Source: Trichomonas vaginalis G3
Lineage: Eukaryota; Parabasalia; Trichomonadida; Trichomonadidae
NCBI RefSeq assembly: GCF_026262505.1
Contig: NC_067205.1
Location: 2,914,001 to 2,978,000, forward strand
DNA length: 64,000 nucleotides
Direction: 5' to 3'
This document shows, in pieces, positions 11,546-21,195 of this stretch (positions are counted from its first letter, which is position 1; every line of letters begins with the position of its first letter). The notes beneath the pieces are model-generated. The model did not search any database and was not told where the DNA came from. It worked only from the letters and a program-made list of their open reading frames with translations. Position numbers and translations under genes: made by a program.

Positions 11546-12371
11546 ATGGATTTAAATTCATCCACCCTTATGAAGAATTAGCGGGAGTATATAATACATA
11601 CGTAGATGATATGATTAATGAAGCATTGAGTGATAATAGAAATGCTCTATCTAAGGAAAAATTAATGAAAATTCCATATTCTGAATGTTACTTAAATTCA
11701 ATCACTGCAGCAATTGGTAAACAAAATAAAGGTAAAACATTAACGATATTAAAACAAATTATCATTATTGCTAACACTTCCCCCTATTCACATGTGTTAA
11801 TTTATATCAACCGTTCAGGTTCACCTTCAGATGATACATTTGAATCTTTAAAGCATTTAATCAAAATTCCAATTATTTATTTATCACAAGAAGAAGCAGA
11901 AGATTATTTAAAAAACTTTTTAATGTATAAAGAATTATATAATACAATCAAGAAGCAAGGATTAGAGGATAAAATTATTGATAAACAACGGGATGAATTA
12001 TTTGAAACACTTTCTATTTCAAATTTTGATAGAGAATTTTTGCATTCACTCATTTTTCTAGATGATGCAGTGAAATCAAAACTAATAACAAATGAGAAAT
12101 CATATTTTAATCAGTTATTAACTCAATGTCGACACATTCAGTGTTCATTCTTTATGGCTGTTCAATATTTCAAAGCATTAAGCACAAACATTAAATCAAA
12201 TCTATCAACCTTTTCATTTTCAGTGGGTTTAGTCGTCAACAGTTGAACGTTATGCTTTATCAAGTGAATTTACCAATGAGCATTAATGAACTTTACACAC
12301 AATATCAGCAATTAGGTGAACATGGAAAAATAATAGTTGATTTAAATAAAGGAAGTGTTAAATTTGATTAA
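11546..12371 (+). pseudogene. Genome-packaging ATPase (FtsK/HerA, A32-like), broken
   Basis: The main frame contains a Walker A motif, IGKQNKGKTLT, and about 110 residues later a Walker B motif, LIFLDDAV. The strand-rich stretch between them (HVLIYINRSG) is typical of A32-type packaging ATPases, which pump DNA into preformed capsids in Polintons, virophages and adenovirus-like viruses. It follows the probable capsid gene. It is a fossil with about two breaks. The inner element has its own distant equivalent at 23513-24400. Confidence 0.7.
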
Positions 12372-12411
12372 CTTTTTATAATTAATTTTTATTTTTTATT
12401 TATAATTAAAC

Positions 12412-13311
12412 ATGACAGAAATAGCAAATCTTCTACAGGTTCCATTAAAACAAGGGACAAACAAAAAGGGTGCATATAATAGAACTATGAAAGTTCCTGA
12501 TGGAATGAAAGAATTAGTTCATATTGTTGCTGGTCTTCAAAAAGATGTTAAACAAATGAGAAACGTTTTAACATTACCAGAAGCTCAAGCATATGCCAAA
12601 CGTCAAGGTCCAAATTGGGAAGCACACGAAGCAGACATTACGGGTCCAAATGGAAAACCTGATGGTATAAATGAAGTTTTCGTTACTGATGGTCAAGGTA
12701 ATATTAAAGTCATAAATGGTTACAAATTAACTATAACTGATTATCCTAAACGTAAAGCATATAATGAACGTTATCCTATGCAATTTGATGAAAATGGAAA
12801 AGCTGTTAAACAATACATTAGAGAAGGTGAAAATGGTCCAATTAATTCATACCGTCATAATCCATATTCTTATTTCAATGAAGAATTAAATGCTATTGAA
12901 GAGGGACCGGATGGATTACCACGATATTCTAACCAGTTTGATGGTCAATATGCAAATATTAGACCTGAAATTTCAGCTAAGAAATTCTTTAAAGTTGCTT
13001 TATTCGATCCAGTTTTCGCAAATGTTAAAGATGAACTTAAACAGCAATTCCAACCAATTATAGTAGCAAGAATTGCATCAGGTGCTTTATCTCAAGCATT
13101 CAAAGATTTAATTAAGAAACCATTATATCAGCAACGTGGTTTAACTTATGATTTAGTTAAGGAATCAGATAAAAGAAAATTTGAGAAATCAGGTGATTAT
13201 AAGAATGCAATTAATGAATATATTCGGTCTATTAATTTCGATGAAACAGCTAAAAATCAACTTCAAGAACAAATACAGGGAATAATAGATTCAAAAGTTC
13301 CAGCAAAATAA
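12412..13311 (+). CDS. Unknown 299-residue Polinton protein
   Basis: No family is recognised. The N-terminal 60 residues are basic ([20 protein letters not shown]), followed by a predicted helix ([18 protein letters not shown]). The centre is rich in G, N, P and D ([22 protein letters not shown]) and the C-terminal third is helical and charged. The ATG follows an AT-rich leader. It lies between the packaging ATPase and the structural cassette and has no counterpart in the inner element. A structural or scaffold role is plausible from position only. The frame looks whole. Confidence 0.6.
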   Translation: MTEIANLLQVPLKQGTNKKGAYNRTMKVPDGMKELVHIVAGLQKDVKQMRNVLTLPEAQAYAKRQGPNWEAHEADITGPNGKPDGINEVFVTDGQGNIKVINGYKLTITDYPKRKAYNERYPMQFDENGKAVKQYIREGENGPINSYRHNPYSYFNEELNAIEEGPDGLPRYSNQFDGQYANIRPEISAKKFFKVALFDPVFANVKDELKQQFQPIIVARIASGALSQAFKDLIKKPLYQQRGLTYDLVKESDKRKFEKSGDYKNAINEYIRSINFDETAKNQLQEQIQGIIDSKVPAK

Positions 13312-13343
13312 AAGTTTAAATATATTTTTTTATTCGAATATAA

Positions 13344-14015
13344 ATGAGAAGACGTTTCACTAGTCAAAAGAACACTAACGCAAAAGCAGAGATTACGGTT
13401 GGTTATAACGTAAATGATGATAAATCACGAATTATTCAAAATGTTAAAGTTAATGTTAGCCCTGAATTAACAAGGTCAGCAACTCAACCAAATTTATTAA
13501 CTCGTGACTTACCGAAGAATGAGGAGAATGAAGAAAACCATGAGAATGGAGACCCAATCATTTTATCTGAACCTGGTAAAGAACCTGTTGAAATTCCCAC
13601 TTATCCAACATACCCCCCACCTCTTTCATCAAACATCGAGAACCCATATAAAATAGACATTAATTCTGAATTAATGAAAATTTACCGTGATATAATAATT
13701 AATAATTATGATTCAATAATAAATTTAATTGATCAATCCGGTTTAATTATTTTACCTTATGAATCATTAATTCACATTATCGCCATTCTTTGTGATGTTC
13801 AAGATTCAGACGTTAAGATTCAATTTTTCATAGATGATGAGGTTTCATGCTGCGGAACAGTTGCAAAAATAAATCCTATAAAGGATATTAGCACAATTAA
13901 GATATCAAAGAACGGAACAACAACTGAACTTCATTTAACATATAATGATATTTATAATAAAATAGTTGATGAATATAAAATATCACTTGAAAAATTCTTT
14001 GTTAAGGCTATTTAA
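13344..14015 (+). CDS. Structural-cassette protein, 223 residues, shared with the inner element
   Basis: The C-terminal 130 residues are related to the inner-element genes at 24824-25438 and 39092-39676. Shared landmarks are an (E/D)NPY start, a helix with NLI(D/S), an LE/ESLI helix, a 'CCG' cysteine motif (EVSCCGTVAK here, EIECCGQTSP there) and a terminal (K)YKxxLxxxxV helix. The first 100 residues are proline-rich and disordered. It overlaps the next minus-strand gene by four bases. Its function is unknown. Conservation in two otherwise diverged elements points to a core virion or assembly role. Confidence 0.65.
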   Translation: MRRRFTSQKNTNAKAEITVGYNVNDDKSRIIQNVKVNVSPELTRSATQPNLLTRDLPKNEENEENHENGDPIILSEPGKEPVEIPTYPTYPPPLSSNIENPYKIDINSELMKIYRDIIINNYDSIINLIDQSGLIILPYESLIHIIAILCDVQDSDVKIQFFIDDEVSCCGTVAKINPIKDISTIKISKNGTTTELHLTYNDIYNKIVDEYKISLEKFFVKAI

Positions 14016-14491
14016 TATTCAAGCATTAACATTATCGAATAATAATCCTTTGAATCATAATCAATAATAATTGACCTTTCACCAGTTTCTATCGTTTGTT
14101 TTATTTCTTTTTGTTCCCCACTATCTGGATCGGTCATTGTAATTGTTTTTGTTATAGTATCAGCTTTATCTTTAACTTCAATCTTTTTTCCATCGGGATA
14201 TTTAAACCAAAATTCCAAAAATTCGATATTGTCAATCTGTTCATATTTTAATCTATCAATTACATTTTTAATACCATCTGAAAATCTTATGAAATGGTCA
14301 TTATATGGGTTTGATTGAACTAAATTTGAATGAAGTGAAATATAACCTGTTGATGAATATGACATTGACTCATATTTTCTGAAAACACTAAAATTTATAA
14401 CATGAATGAATTTCTTATTCGTTGAATTTATGAATTCTTGAGGTAATCTTATTCTAGTTTTATTTATCACTGGAAAATAACGCTTTACCAT
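14012..14491 (-). CDS. Structural-cassette protein, 159 residues
   Basis: A beta-rich protein with no known motif. The C-terminus (YYSIMLMLEY) and the segment FWFKYPDGKKI resemble the end of the inner-element protein at 22615-23496 in layout only, so relationship is tentative. The ATG at 14491 is chosen because further upstream there is only a non-ATG extension. It faces the gene starting at 14511 across a 19-bp gap, one of four such start-to-start gaps in the two elements. A single-jelly-roll minor capsid (penton) protein is one possibility. Confidence 0.5.
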   Translation of the reverse strand: MVKRYFPVINKTRIRLPQEFINSTNKKFIHVINFSVFRKYESMSYSSTGYISLHSNLVQSNPYNDHFIRFSDGIKNVIDRLKYEQIDNIEFLEFWFKYPDGKKIEVKDKADTITKTITMTDPDSGEQKEIKQTIETGERSIIIDYDSKDYYSIMLMLEY

Positions 14492-14510
14492 ATTTTTAAT
14501 CGTAATAAAA

Positions 14511-15211
14511 ATGTCAATTATCAATATTATTTCGAATAATAGTTGTGAATTAAATTTAACAGTTAGCGGAATTTATAATGTTACTCTCGTTTCTGTGAGT
14601 GGTAAATTTAATCCCATTCTTTTAGACCCTTCAGATTATATATCATTTATTAAAGATGACCATGAAAAAACGTATGATATGTATATAAATAATGTGATAG
14701 CGAAATGGGATATTAACATGATTTTAAGTTATTTAAATGAATCATTTATCGTATGGTATGAAGAAAATTTTAAATCAAAACCTGATAAACTTTTTGAACT
14801 TGATGAAATAAATAACCTTATTAAATTCCCGCTGAAAATTAAATTTTGTACTCCTCATTTTCGTTCATTGTTGGGAATATTAAATTTTGAAAAAGATGTT
14901 GGGGATGTTTTGTATTCTGACACGGTTCCAATTTCATTTTAATCAAATGTGATAAAGTTAATACCCCAATGAGATTTTCACATCAAACATTAGACCCTAA
15001 CTCTTACCCATCAATACAAAACATTTTATCCATCAACTTAAACACATTTTCTTTATCATATCCGTTTCAATTATCCGGGAATTCATTTATTCTTCATTCA
15101 AAAGATTTATCAAATATTAAATTTAGAATAACTGACCTATTTGATTGTGATTTAGAATTTATGAATGAAATATTATGGCAATTTCAAATAGAGAAAATAG
15201 CGATGAGATAA
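14511..15211 (+). pseudogene. Structural-cassette protein related to inner 258-residue gene (broken)
   Basis: Two stretches match the inner-element gene at 38057-38833 in order. A central one has 'HFRSLLGIL' (inner 'HRVQLLLGAY') and a C-terminal one has 'HSKDLSNIKFRITDLFD' (inner 'SPHNLKDMQFRLVDFQG'). The family is unknown. The late 'F-R-L/I-x-D' strand suggests a beta-sandwich virion protein. It is a broken fossil with about one break and sits between the 159-residue gene and the fibre gene. Confidence 0.5.
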
Positions 15212-15243
15212 CAGATTAAATATTTATTTTTAAATCATAATAA

Positions 15244-16298
15244 ATGATTAAACAACAGCAACTTAAGGCAAAAACACCCAGGTCCTTCAGACCATTACAT
15301 ACGCCATATATGCATATAATTCAAAGACGGCAGAACAAACGCAAAGGTTGAAATATGGAGATTTGGAGATAGTATTGAAAAATGACCATTTCGAATTCGT
15401 TTGCAAAGGTGGTGCAGTGATATCAAATATAAAAGAAATTTTATTTATGAATTCAAAAATTAAAGGAATAACGGATGATATAACATCAATTCCACCAGAA
15501 GAACAGAGATATTACGCATTAAATGCATTTCCTAAAGTTTTGAAGATTGGAAGATTTAATTTAAATGAGGAATTCATAGAAGGTTTCCTAAATGACATAA
15601 TGAAGAAGGTGGATAAGGAATATGTGGATAGTGAGTTAAATAAGAAGGCAAATTTGGTTTATGTTGATGAAAAAGATAATGAAATTAAAGAAAAGGTTGA
15701 ATGGTATCATGAATGGACATTGGAGACTTTTAAAGTTAAAGCTGATACAGAATGGGTTTCAGGATGTTTAGACCTTAAAGCAGATAAAACTTATGTTGAT
15801 GAAAATTATGCACAGAAGTCGGAAGTAAATGATGTGATTACAAGCATGAAAAATGAAATTCTTCAAACATTATATCCTGTTGGTTCTATTTATACGTCAA
15901 TGAACTCAACAAATCCAGCAACAGTTTTAGGTTTTGGTACGTGGAAGCAGATTGTAGATAAATTCTTATACTGTGCTAGATATTCAAAGCAAACAGGAGG
16001 TTCGAAGAAAATTAAAGAAGCAAACCTTCCACCGCACACTCATACAGGAACTACAAACACAACAGGTAATCATTCACATTCAATAACAAAAAGAGGTTAT
16101 ATAAATCTTGCAGCGGGTTCGGATAGATGGGGAATGAATAGATATGATATCACAACTGACCCAGTAGATTCAAGCACAGGTATTTTCTGTGGAACCGCAG
16201 GAAATCATTCACACACTTTCACAACAAATCCAACAGGCTCGGGTAAAGATTACATGCCACCATTTGTGACTGTATTCGCATGGTACCGCGTTCATTGA
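15244..16298 (+). pseudogene. Tail-fibre-like receptor-binding protein of the outer element (broken)
   Basis: The body has heptad-like 'KAD(K)xxVDE' segments (DLKADKTYVDENYAQKSEV) of trimeric fibre type. The last 140 residues carry the phage tail-collar-like domain: LYPVGSIYTSMNSTNPATVLG, HTHTG, two GNHSH motifs and the ending MPPFVTVFAWYRVH. This C-terminal part is nearly identical to that of the inner element's fibres, though the N-terminal body differs, indicating domain exchange. It probably formed the host-recognition spike of the particle. It is a fossil with about one break. Confidence 0.65.
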
Positions 16299-16314
16299 AT
16301 GTGCTTGAGACTTG

Positions 16315-16325
16315 ACCCAAAGGGT
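16315..16325. repeat. Mini-hairpin ACCC-AAA-GGGT after the fibre gene
   Basis: A perfect short palindrome with an AAA loop, 17 bp past the fibre stop. It is one of several such mini-hairpins in this module and in the inner element. The same spot after the inner fibre (near 29650) has a different small palindrome (AGCCT...AGGCT). It could be a terminator-like structure or a mobile mini-palindrome. Confidence 0.45.
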
Positions 16326-16439
16326 TTAGGCTTACCGAATGAACTAAATATATTTTATGTCTGTAATTAATTAGGTAATGAAGTAATGGATGAACTGCAG
16401 AAATAAATGTTTACGTTAATGTTTACGTTAATGTTTTTA

Positions 16440-16597
16440 GGTTATTCAATAATTAATTATTTTTGAAGAACTGAAGGTGCTACCATGTTACCATGTGCTA
16501 CCAGGTTAATTAACTTCTCTGAAAAAATGAGACAACATGACATTTAGACAACAGTCCTGGAAATTTGATGCAGTCCAAAAATAAAGTTAGTTTTATT
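16440..16597 (+). repeat. Iteron-type repeat block I1
   Basis: First copy of a unit of about 120 bp that starts GGTTATTCAATAATTAATTA, runs through GAAGAACTGAAGG, the nested TACCATG(T) repeats and GACAACATGACAT, and ends near AAAATAAAGTTAG. It lies just upstream of the KilA-N gene. Direct and inverted copies surround every KilA-N or primase gene in both elements, as expected for an origin or for binding sites of a replication or regulatory protein. Confidence 0.7.
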
Positions 16598-16632
16598 TTA
16601 TCTAACTTTTTATTTGGTATGTAAGAACAGAA

Positions 16633-17301
16633 ATGTCAGTCGAAGCAAAAACATTCACTAACAAATCTAATGGCGAAACATTCACAAAAGGTACATATAA
16701 CGGTATTGAAGTCTTACGTAGAGACAAGGATGGTTACATTAATGCAACAAAGATGGCAAGAGAAGCAGGAAAGTTAAACCATTTAAACAGATTTCTCAAT
16801 AGTGCTAAAATGCAGGAAATTCTTGAGTTTTGGATGAACGAATACGGTGGAGCCAAAAGTGGCTCGACCTCAAAACAAGCATTTTATGAGCTTACAAAGG
16901 GTGTTATAAATGAATTCAAAGGTATTTACATACATCCTAACCTCGTTCATTTTGTTGCTGAATGGTGCTCTGTAAAGTATGCATTTTATGTCAAAGATAT
17001 TATGGACTCCATAGACAAGAAAGTTCATGAGAAATTAGATGAAGAAGAACTTGAAGATACAGTAGAGAATGCTAAACCTTTGTTCGAACAAGAAGTTAGA
17101 AAAATGCGCGAAAAACAATTAGAACATGAACGTGAGTTATGTTATGGTTATAGAGATTCTCCATTCGAACTAGACCAATGGGGACAAGAAAATTTAAAGA
17201 GAGAATTTAGAGAATATGAACTCGCTAAGATAGCATTAGAAGCTGCAGAAAAGAAGTTAAAAGCTTGGGTCGTTTTGTACAAAAATATTGTGAGTAAATG
17301 A
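16633..17301 (+). CDS. KilA-N domain DNA-binding protein (outer copy)
   Basis: A 222-residue protein. Residues 18-120 match the KilA-N fold: GIEVLRRDKDGYINATKMAR, then a helix LNHLNRFLNSAKMQEIL and the late motif GIYIHPNLVHFVAEWCSVKYA. KilA-N proteins are common in large DNA viruses and phages and bind DNA, often as regulators. Residues 145-215 are charged helices (EQEVRKMREKQLEHERE). The start follows block I1, and block I2 follows the gene. It is nearly identical to the inner copy at 32890-33555 apart from the last residues. It may bind the flanking repeats, but that is inference. Confidence 0.85.
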   Translation: MSVEAKTFTNKSNGETFTKGTYNGIEVLRRDKDGYINATKMAREAGKLNHLNRFLNSAKMQEILEFWMNEYGGAKSGSTSKQAFYELTKGVINEFKGIYIHPNLVHFVAEWCSVKYAFYVKDIMDSIDKKVHEKLDEEELEDTVENAKPLFEQEVRKMREKQLEHERELCYGYRDSPFELDQWGQENLKREFREYELAKIALEAAEKKLKAWVVLYKNIVSK

Positions 17302-17336
17302 ACCATTTATTTTTGTCATAAAGACGCAACGTGGCG

Positions 17337-17404
17337 GGGCATAGCCCATGACCAAAAATATATTTTATCGTTAAGTGACTCAAAGAGTCCGGAGACAAAG
17401 TCTC
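17337..17404. repeat. Cluster of three mini-hairpins
   Basis: GGGC-ATA-GCCC (17337-17347), GACTC-AAA-GAGTC (17377-17389) and GAGAC-AAA-GTCTC (17392-17404) lie together downstream of the KilA-N gene. All are perfect stems of 4-5 bp around a three-base, A-rich loop. The corresponding inner-element stretch (32831-32889) lacks them, so they differ between otherwise near-identical copies. Confidence 0.55.
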
Positions 17405-17413
17405 ATGTTTTCA

Positions 17414-17534
17414 GGTTATTCAATAATTAATTATTTTTGAAGAACTGAAGGTGCTACCATGTTACCATGTGCTACCAGGTTAATTAACTTCTTTTAAAAA
17501 TGATGACAACATGACATTTTGACAACAACACAGG
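17414..17534 (+). repeat. Iteron-type repeat block I2
   Basis: Second direct copy of the repeat of about 120 bp, from GGTTATTC to GACAACAACACAGG, between the KilA-N and primase/helicase genes. Confidence 0.7.
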
Positions 17535-17540
17535 AAATAA

Positions 17541-17672
17541 ACTTCATCGTAAATGTTTTGTCAAACATAAACGTAAATGATTTGTCAAGACTTCTTCGTA
17601 AATGATTTGTCAAGACTTTGTCAAGGTTTCATCGTAAATGTTTTGTCAAGACTTCATCGTAATGAGTGTAAA
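17541..17672 (+). repeat. Short tandem repeats, CGTAAATG-type
   Basis: About five head-to-tail copies of a unit of roughly 25-30 bp built on CGTAAATGWTTTGTCAAGACTT, with imperfect spacing. Traces of the same words (CGTAAATG, TTGTCAA) recur near the inner repeats (about 32490) and near 20640-20700. The array lies between repeat blocks I2 and I3, 223 bp before the primase start, a typical place for an origin. Confidence 0.65.
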
Positions 17673-17706
17673 TGAACCAAAAATAATGTTTACGTTAATA
17701 TTTTCA

Positions 17707-17864
17707 GGTTATTCAATAATTAATTATTTTTGAAGAACTGAAGGTGCTACCATGTTACCATGTGCTACCAGGTTAATTAACTTCTCTGAAAAAAATGAGA
17801 CAACATGACATTTAGACAACAGTCCTGGAAATTTGATGCAGTCCAAAAATAAAGTTAGTTTTAA
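17707..17864 (+). repeat. Iteron-type repeat block I3
   Basis: Third direct copy, nearly identical to I1 including the tail AAATTTGATGCAGTCC. It ends 30 bp before the primase/helicase ATG and so also occupies its promoter region. Confidence 0.7.
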
Positions 17865-17894
17865 AATTATTTTTATTTTTTTATTCCTATATAA

Positions 17895-20207
17895 ATGACA
17901 GCAACAAACAACAACAGCAACTTTATCATTTCTGATGAACAAGTTATTGATTCATTAGCTGAGGAATTAGTTGTGGCAGAAACTAAAACCCTCAACGAAA
18001 GAATTGGTGAAAACAAGATTGATTTACATAACTACCTCAAACATGATGGAGGAAGAGGAAGGAAAACTGGTATGGCTTTATTAGTAAATAAAATTTCAAA
18101 TTTAACGATTATAGATGTTGATATCAATAAATCGTTAAATGATGAACTTAAAGAAACAGTTAGAAAAGATATTTTATCAAAACTTTCGGATAAAGATGTT
18201 ATCGTTAAAACCGCTTCAGGAGGTCTTCACATTTATTGCAACACTAATTTCTTCTATTCAACCTCGAACAGAATGATTAAATGTTATTCCTGCAATGATT
18301 ATGATATTGACATAATGACTTCTATGGATGATTCAAAGCGTTCTTTAGTGGTTATGGCTGATTCAAGAGTTCGCAAGAATGCATCAGAACCAATCAATAC
18401 ATACTCATTCATTCGTGGAAGTTATGACTCGACCATAACCAGAACAGTGAATGATATATTAAATGATTTGAATATTAAGGTAAGAGTTGAACAGAAGAAC
18501 GAAGAAATAAAGACTATCATGAATGAAAACAAAGATGTAAACATTGACGATAAACTTGCCCAGAGCATAGTTGATGGCATCTGTGATTTTGAAGTACATA
18601 ATGACGGTGGAAACATGAATTTAGAAAAAGAAGTTACATTATTCACACTGTTTCAAGCAATTAATTCGTTACCTAATCATTTAATTAATGAAGCATACGA
18701 TAACGTTTATAACTTCTGCAGTTTAACAGAAAATGCAAAAAGTAATTTTGAAAAAGCACGTAGTAGATATGCACATTTAATGACTTCTCCATTTGTTTTA
18801 GTGAAGATTCTAAAACTATATCAAAAAGAATATTATGATGAATATGTTTTACCTTTATTACGTAAGCCAAAAATAACATTTGATATAAAACTTGATGACT
18901 CGTTTTTGATAACAGATATTAGACGCAAGGCTGAAAATCATCAGTATAAAAACAGTTCTGAAGTAATTGAGGATTTATCACGTGTAATCCGTTTTGTAGA
19001 TTGTGGAAACAAATATTTCATTCAAAAGGACTATAATATCCACGACAAAATGAATCAAATATCATTCGTTCTTCAATCAAACATGAAAGAGTCACTTAAA
19101 ATGATTAAATTATTTAAAGAAGAAGGTAAAACAATAACAGCATGGGACGTACTATTAAATCAATTATCCTCATTAACCGTTAAGGGTGTTTGCTTTAAAT
19201 CTGATTCCCCAGATGTTTTCTCAACGTTTCAGGGTTATAAATACAACATTCTCGAAAAAGTAGATTACTCAAAAATTGAGATGTTTATAGATTTCATTAA
19301 AGAAGCCATTTGTGATAATAATGATGAAGTGTATAAATACCTTCTCGGCTGGATTGCATCAATGATTCAACATCCTGGAATCAAGAATGAAACAGCAATT
19401 ATTTTGAAAGGACTTCAGGGAACAGGTAAAAACAGATTTACAGACATTATTTCTGAACTTCTCGCTGGTTATTCATGTAAAAACATTACCGAAATAGGTG
19501 AGCTAACGGGTAATTTCAACTCAGTAGTTGAAAATAAAATGTTTCTTGTACTTAATGAACTCAAGAATGTAGGTGAAGACAGACTCGCAAACTTCAACGC
19601 TTTGAAATCAATTATAACGGATAATGAGATTAGAATTAATGAAAAGAATCAACCCAGAAGAACTGCACAGAACGTTGCAAACTTCATTTTCGTAACTAAT
19701 AACGTCTACCCTGTCAAAATTGAAGTTGGAGACAGAAGATACGTAGTTTTAAGAGTTAATGGTAAATTCAAGGGTCAATTTGATTACTTCAAGAATTTGA
19801 TGAATTCATGCACAAAGGAATTTTATGATAACCTTTTAACATATTTTATCAATTACGACCTTTCATCATTTAATGTACGAATCATACCGATGACTGAAGC
19901 CAAACAAGATTTAATTGAATTATCAACAAATCCCTTAGATGTATGGATAAATACACATTATGATGAATTGTGTGCAGGTATGACATGTAAAAATGCTCTA
20001 TTCTGCAAACCATCAGACATGAAAGACAAGAACTTTCAAATGAGCATTAAGGATAAATGTGATAGGAAACATAGAAGAATAGACGATAAACAAACATGGT
20101 GTTATGTTTTGAAAGAAGAAATGAAAGGATTATATAAACAGGTTGAACCAAACGATAATGAGGATTCATTTACTGACGATGAAATACCTGTAAATGATGC
20201 TTTATAA
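17895..20207 (+). CDS. Primase (AEP prim-pol) fused to SF3/D5-like helicase (outer copy)
   Basis: A 770-residue protein. The N-terminal 200 residues carry prim-pol hallmarks: LTIIDVDINKS near 70 (catalytic DxD) and TASGGLHIYC near 105. The C-terminal half is a D5-like superfamily 3 helicase: Walker A LKGLQGTGKNRF near 504, Walker B FLVLNELKN near 549, sensor NFIFVTNN near 598. Such fusions start and unwind DNA in virophages, Polinton-like viruses and giant viruses. It is flanked by repeat blocks I3 and the 20241-20600 array. The ATG follows TTTTTATTCCTATATAA. It looks whole. A near-identical but broken copy lies at 30109-32421. Finding it in an element that also has PolB is unusual. Confidence 0.9.
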   Translation: MTATNNNSNFIISDEQVIDSLAEELVVAETKTLNERIGENKIDLHNYLKHDGGRGRKTGMALLVNKISNLTIIDVDINKSLNDELKETVRKDILSKLSDKDVIVKTASGGLHIYCNTNFFYSTSNRMIKCYSCNDYDIDIMTSMDDSKRSLVVMADSRVRKNASEPINTYSFIRGSYDSTITRTVNDILNDLNIKVRVEQKNEEIKTIMNENKDVNIDDKLAQSIVDGICDFEVHNDGGNMNLEKEVTLFTLFQAINSLPNHLINEAYDNVYNFCSLTENAKSNFEKARSRYAHLMTSPFVLVKILKLYQKEYYDEYVLPLLRKPKITFDIKLDDSFLITDIRRKAENHQYKNSSEVIEDLSRVIRFVDCGNKYFIQKDYNIHDKMNQISFVLQSNMKESLKMIKLFKEEGKTITAWDVLLNQLSSLTVKGVCFKSDSPDVFSTFQGYKYNILEKVDYSKIEMFIDFIKEAICDNNDEVYKYLLGWIASMIQHPGIKNETAIILKGLQGTGKNRFTDIISELLAGYSCKNITEIGELTGNFNSVVENKMFLVLNELKNVGEDRLANFNALKSIITDNEIRINEKNQPRRTAQNVANFIFVTNNVYPVKIEVGDRRYVVLRVNGKFKGQFDYFKNLMNSCTKEFYDNLLTYFINYDLSSFNVRIIPMTEAKQDLIELSTNPLDVWINTHYDELCAGMTCKNALFCKPSDMKDKNFQMSIKDKCDRKHRRIDDKQTWCYVLKEEMKGLYKQVEPNDNEDSFTDDEIPVNDAL

Positions 20208-20240
20208 AGTATGATTGGAATTTATTTTTGCATTAATCCT

Positions 20241-20600
20241 GCTGTGTTGTCAAAATGTCATGTTGTCTCATTTTTTCAGAGAAGTTAAATAACCTGGTAG
20301 CACATGGTAACATGGTAGCACCTTCAGTTCTTCAAAAATAATTCATAACTGCCTTCCTCCTGTGTTGTTGTCAAAATGTCATGTTGTCTCATTTTTTCAG
20401 AGAAGTTAAATAACCTGGTAGCACATGGTAACATGGTAGCACCTTCAGTTCTTCAAAAATAATTCATAACTGCCTTCCTCCTGTGTTGTTGTCAAAATGT
20501 CATGTTGTCTCATTTTTTCAGAGAAGTTAAATAACCTGGTAGCACATGGTAACATGGTAGCACCTTCAGTTCTTCAAAAATAATTAATTATTGAATAACC
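20241..20600 (-). repeat. Three tandem 121-bp iteron repeats, inverted relative to I1-I3
   Basis: Three head-to-tail copies with a period of 121 bp. Each runs TGTTGTCAAAATGTCATG, then TTTTTCAGAGAAGTTAAATA, then the nested CATGGTA words and CTTCAGTTCTTCAAAAATAA. The array is the reverse complement of blocks I1-I3, so the KilA-N/primase module is enclosed by inverted repeat arrays. The last copy ends TTATTGAATAACC. Confidence 0.8.
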
Positions 20601-20747
20601 TAAAAACCATTAACGTAAACATTATTTTTGGGTCATTTACACTCATTACGATGAAGTCATGACAAATCATTTCCGGGACTGTTGTCAAAATGTCATGTTG
20701 TCACAAACTTTAGAACGGCATAATTTAAATTTTTATTTTTATCATAA

Positions 20748-20912
20748 ATGGATACCCCACAAGCTCAAAATTTACCACGAATCATAACAAGGGAGGAAAC
20801 GATAAAAATGATGCGAGAACTTGCTAAAAATAACAAACCACTAAAACTGAGAAAATGTGGTTATGCAGTAATGATGGAAAGAGAGACGTTGTCAAAGAGG
20901 AATAAAAATTAA
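20748..20912 (+). CDS. Small basic protein, 54 residues
   Basis: Starts MDTPQAQNLPRIITREETIK and is lysine/arginine-rich. The ATG follows an AT-rich leader (TTTTTATTTTTATCATAA) like those of other genes here. Its stop overlaps the stop of the convergent gene on the other strand. No family is recognised. It has no copy in the inner element, so it belongs to the outer Polinton. Confidence 0.45.
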   Translation: MDTPQAQNLPRIITREETIKMMRELAKNNKPLKLRKCGYAVMMERETLSKRNKN

Positions 20913-21195
20913 ATTTGGATTGAGTTTAAAAATTCATCTTTATTAAATTCATCTCTTCCAATCAATTTATTTATTCTATTAAATTCTTTTATTTTTGCTT
21001 CACTCAGTTTAAGGATTGAACGGTAAGTTTCTAATTTTTCGATTATTTCTTTCCTCTCTTCATCGTTTTCAGTTCCATTAGTTTTATGGGCATCAACCCC
21101 ACCGCATTGTGGCTTCTTTTTGTAATAGCATATTTTTGATTTAATTCTGTTTAGTTTCTTTTTATATTCATCGTCTGGACTCTTGGCTGCTTTGT
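20909..21195 (-). pseudogene. Outer-Polinton gene interrupted by the inner element
   Basis: About 95 codons of a basic, helical protein (KSPDDEYKKKLNRIKSKICY, then a charged C-terminal helix) end precisely at the inner element's left end, with TTTGT (21191-21195) as target duplication. The beginning of the gene lies beyond the inner element's right end (43283-43297). The family is unknown. The interruption shows that the inner element arrived after the outer one. Confidence 0.6.

Noticed and set aside
16440-20600. CRISPR-like array
   Set aside because: The repeats are about 121 bp, tandem without unique spacers, and in a eukaryotic mobile element; iteron-type repeats fit better.
20241-20600. 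Repeats as the ends of a further inserted element
   Set aside because: Copies occur in both orientations around primase and KilA-N genes in two elements with no target duplication beside them.
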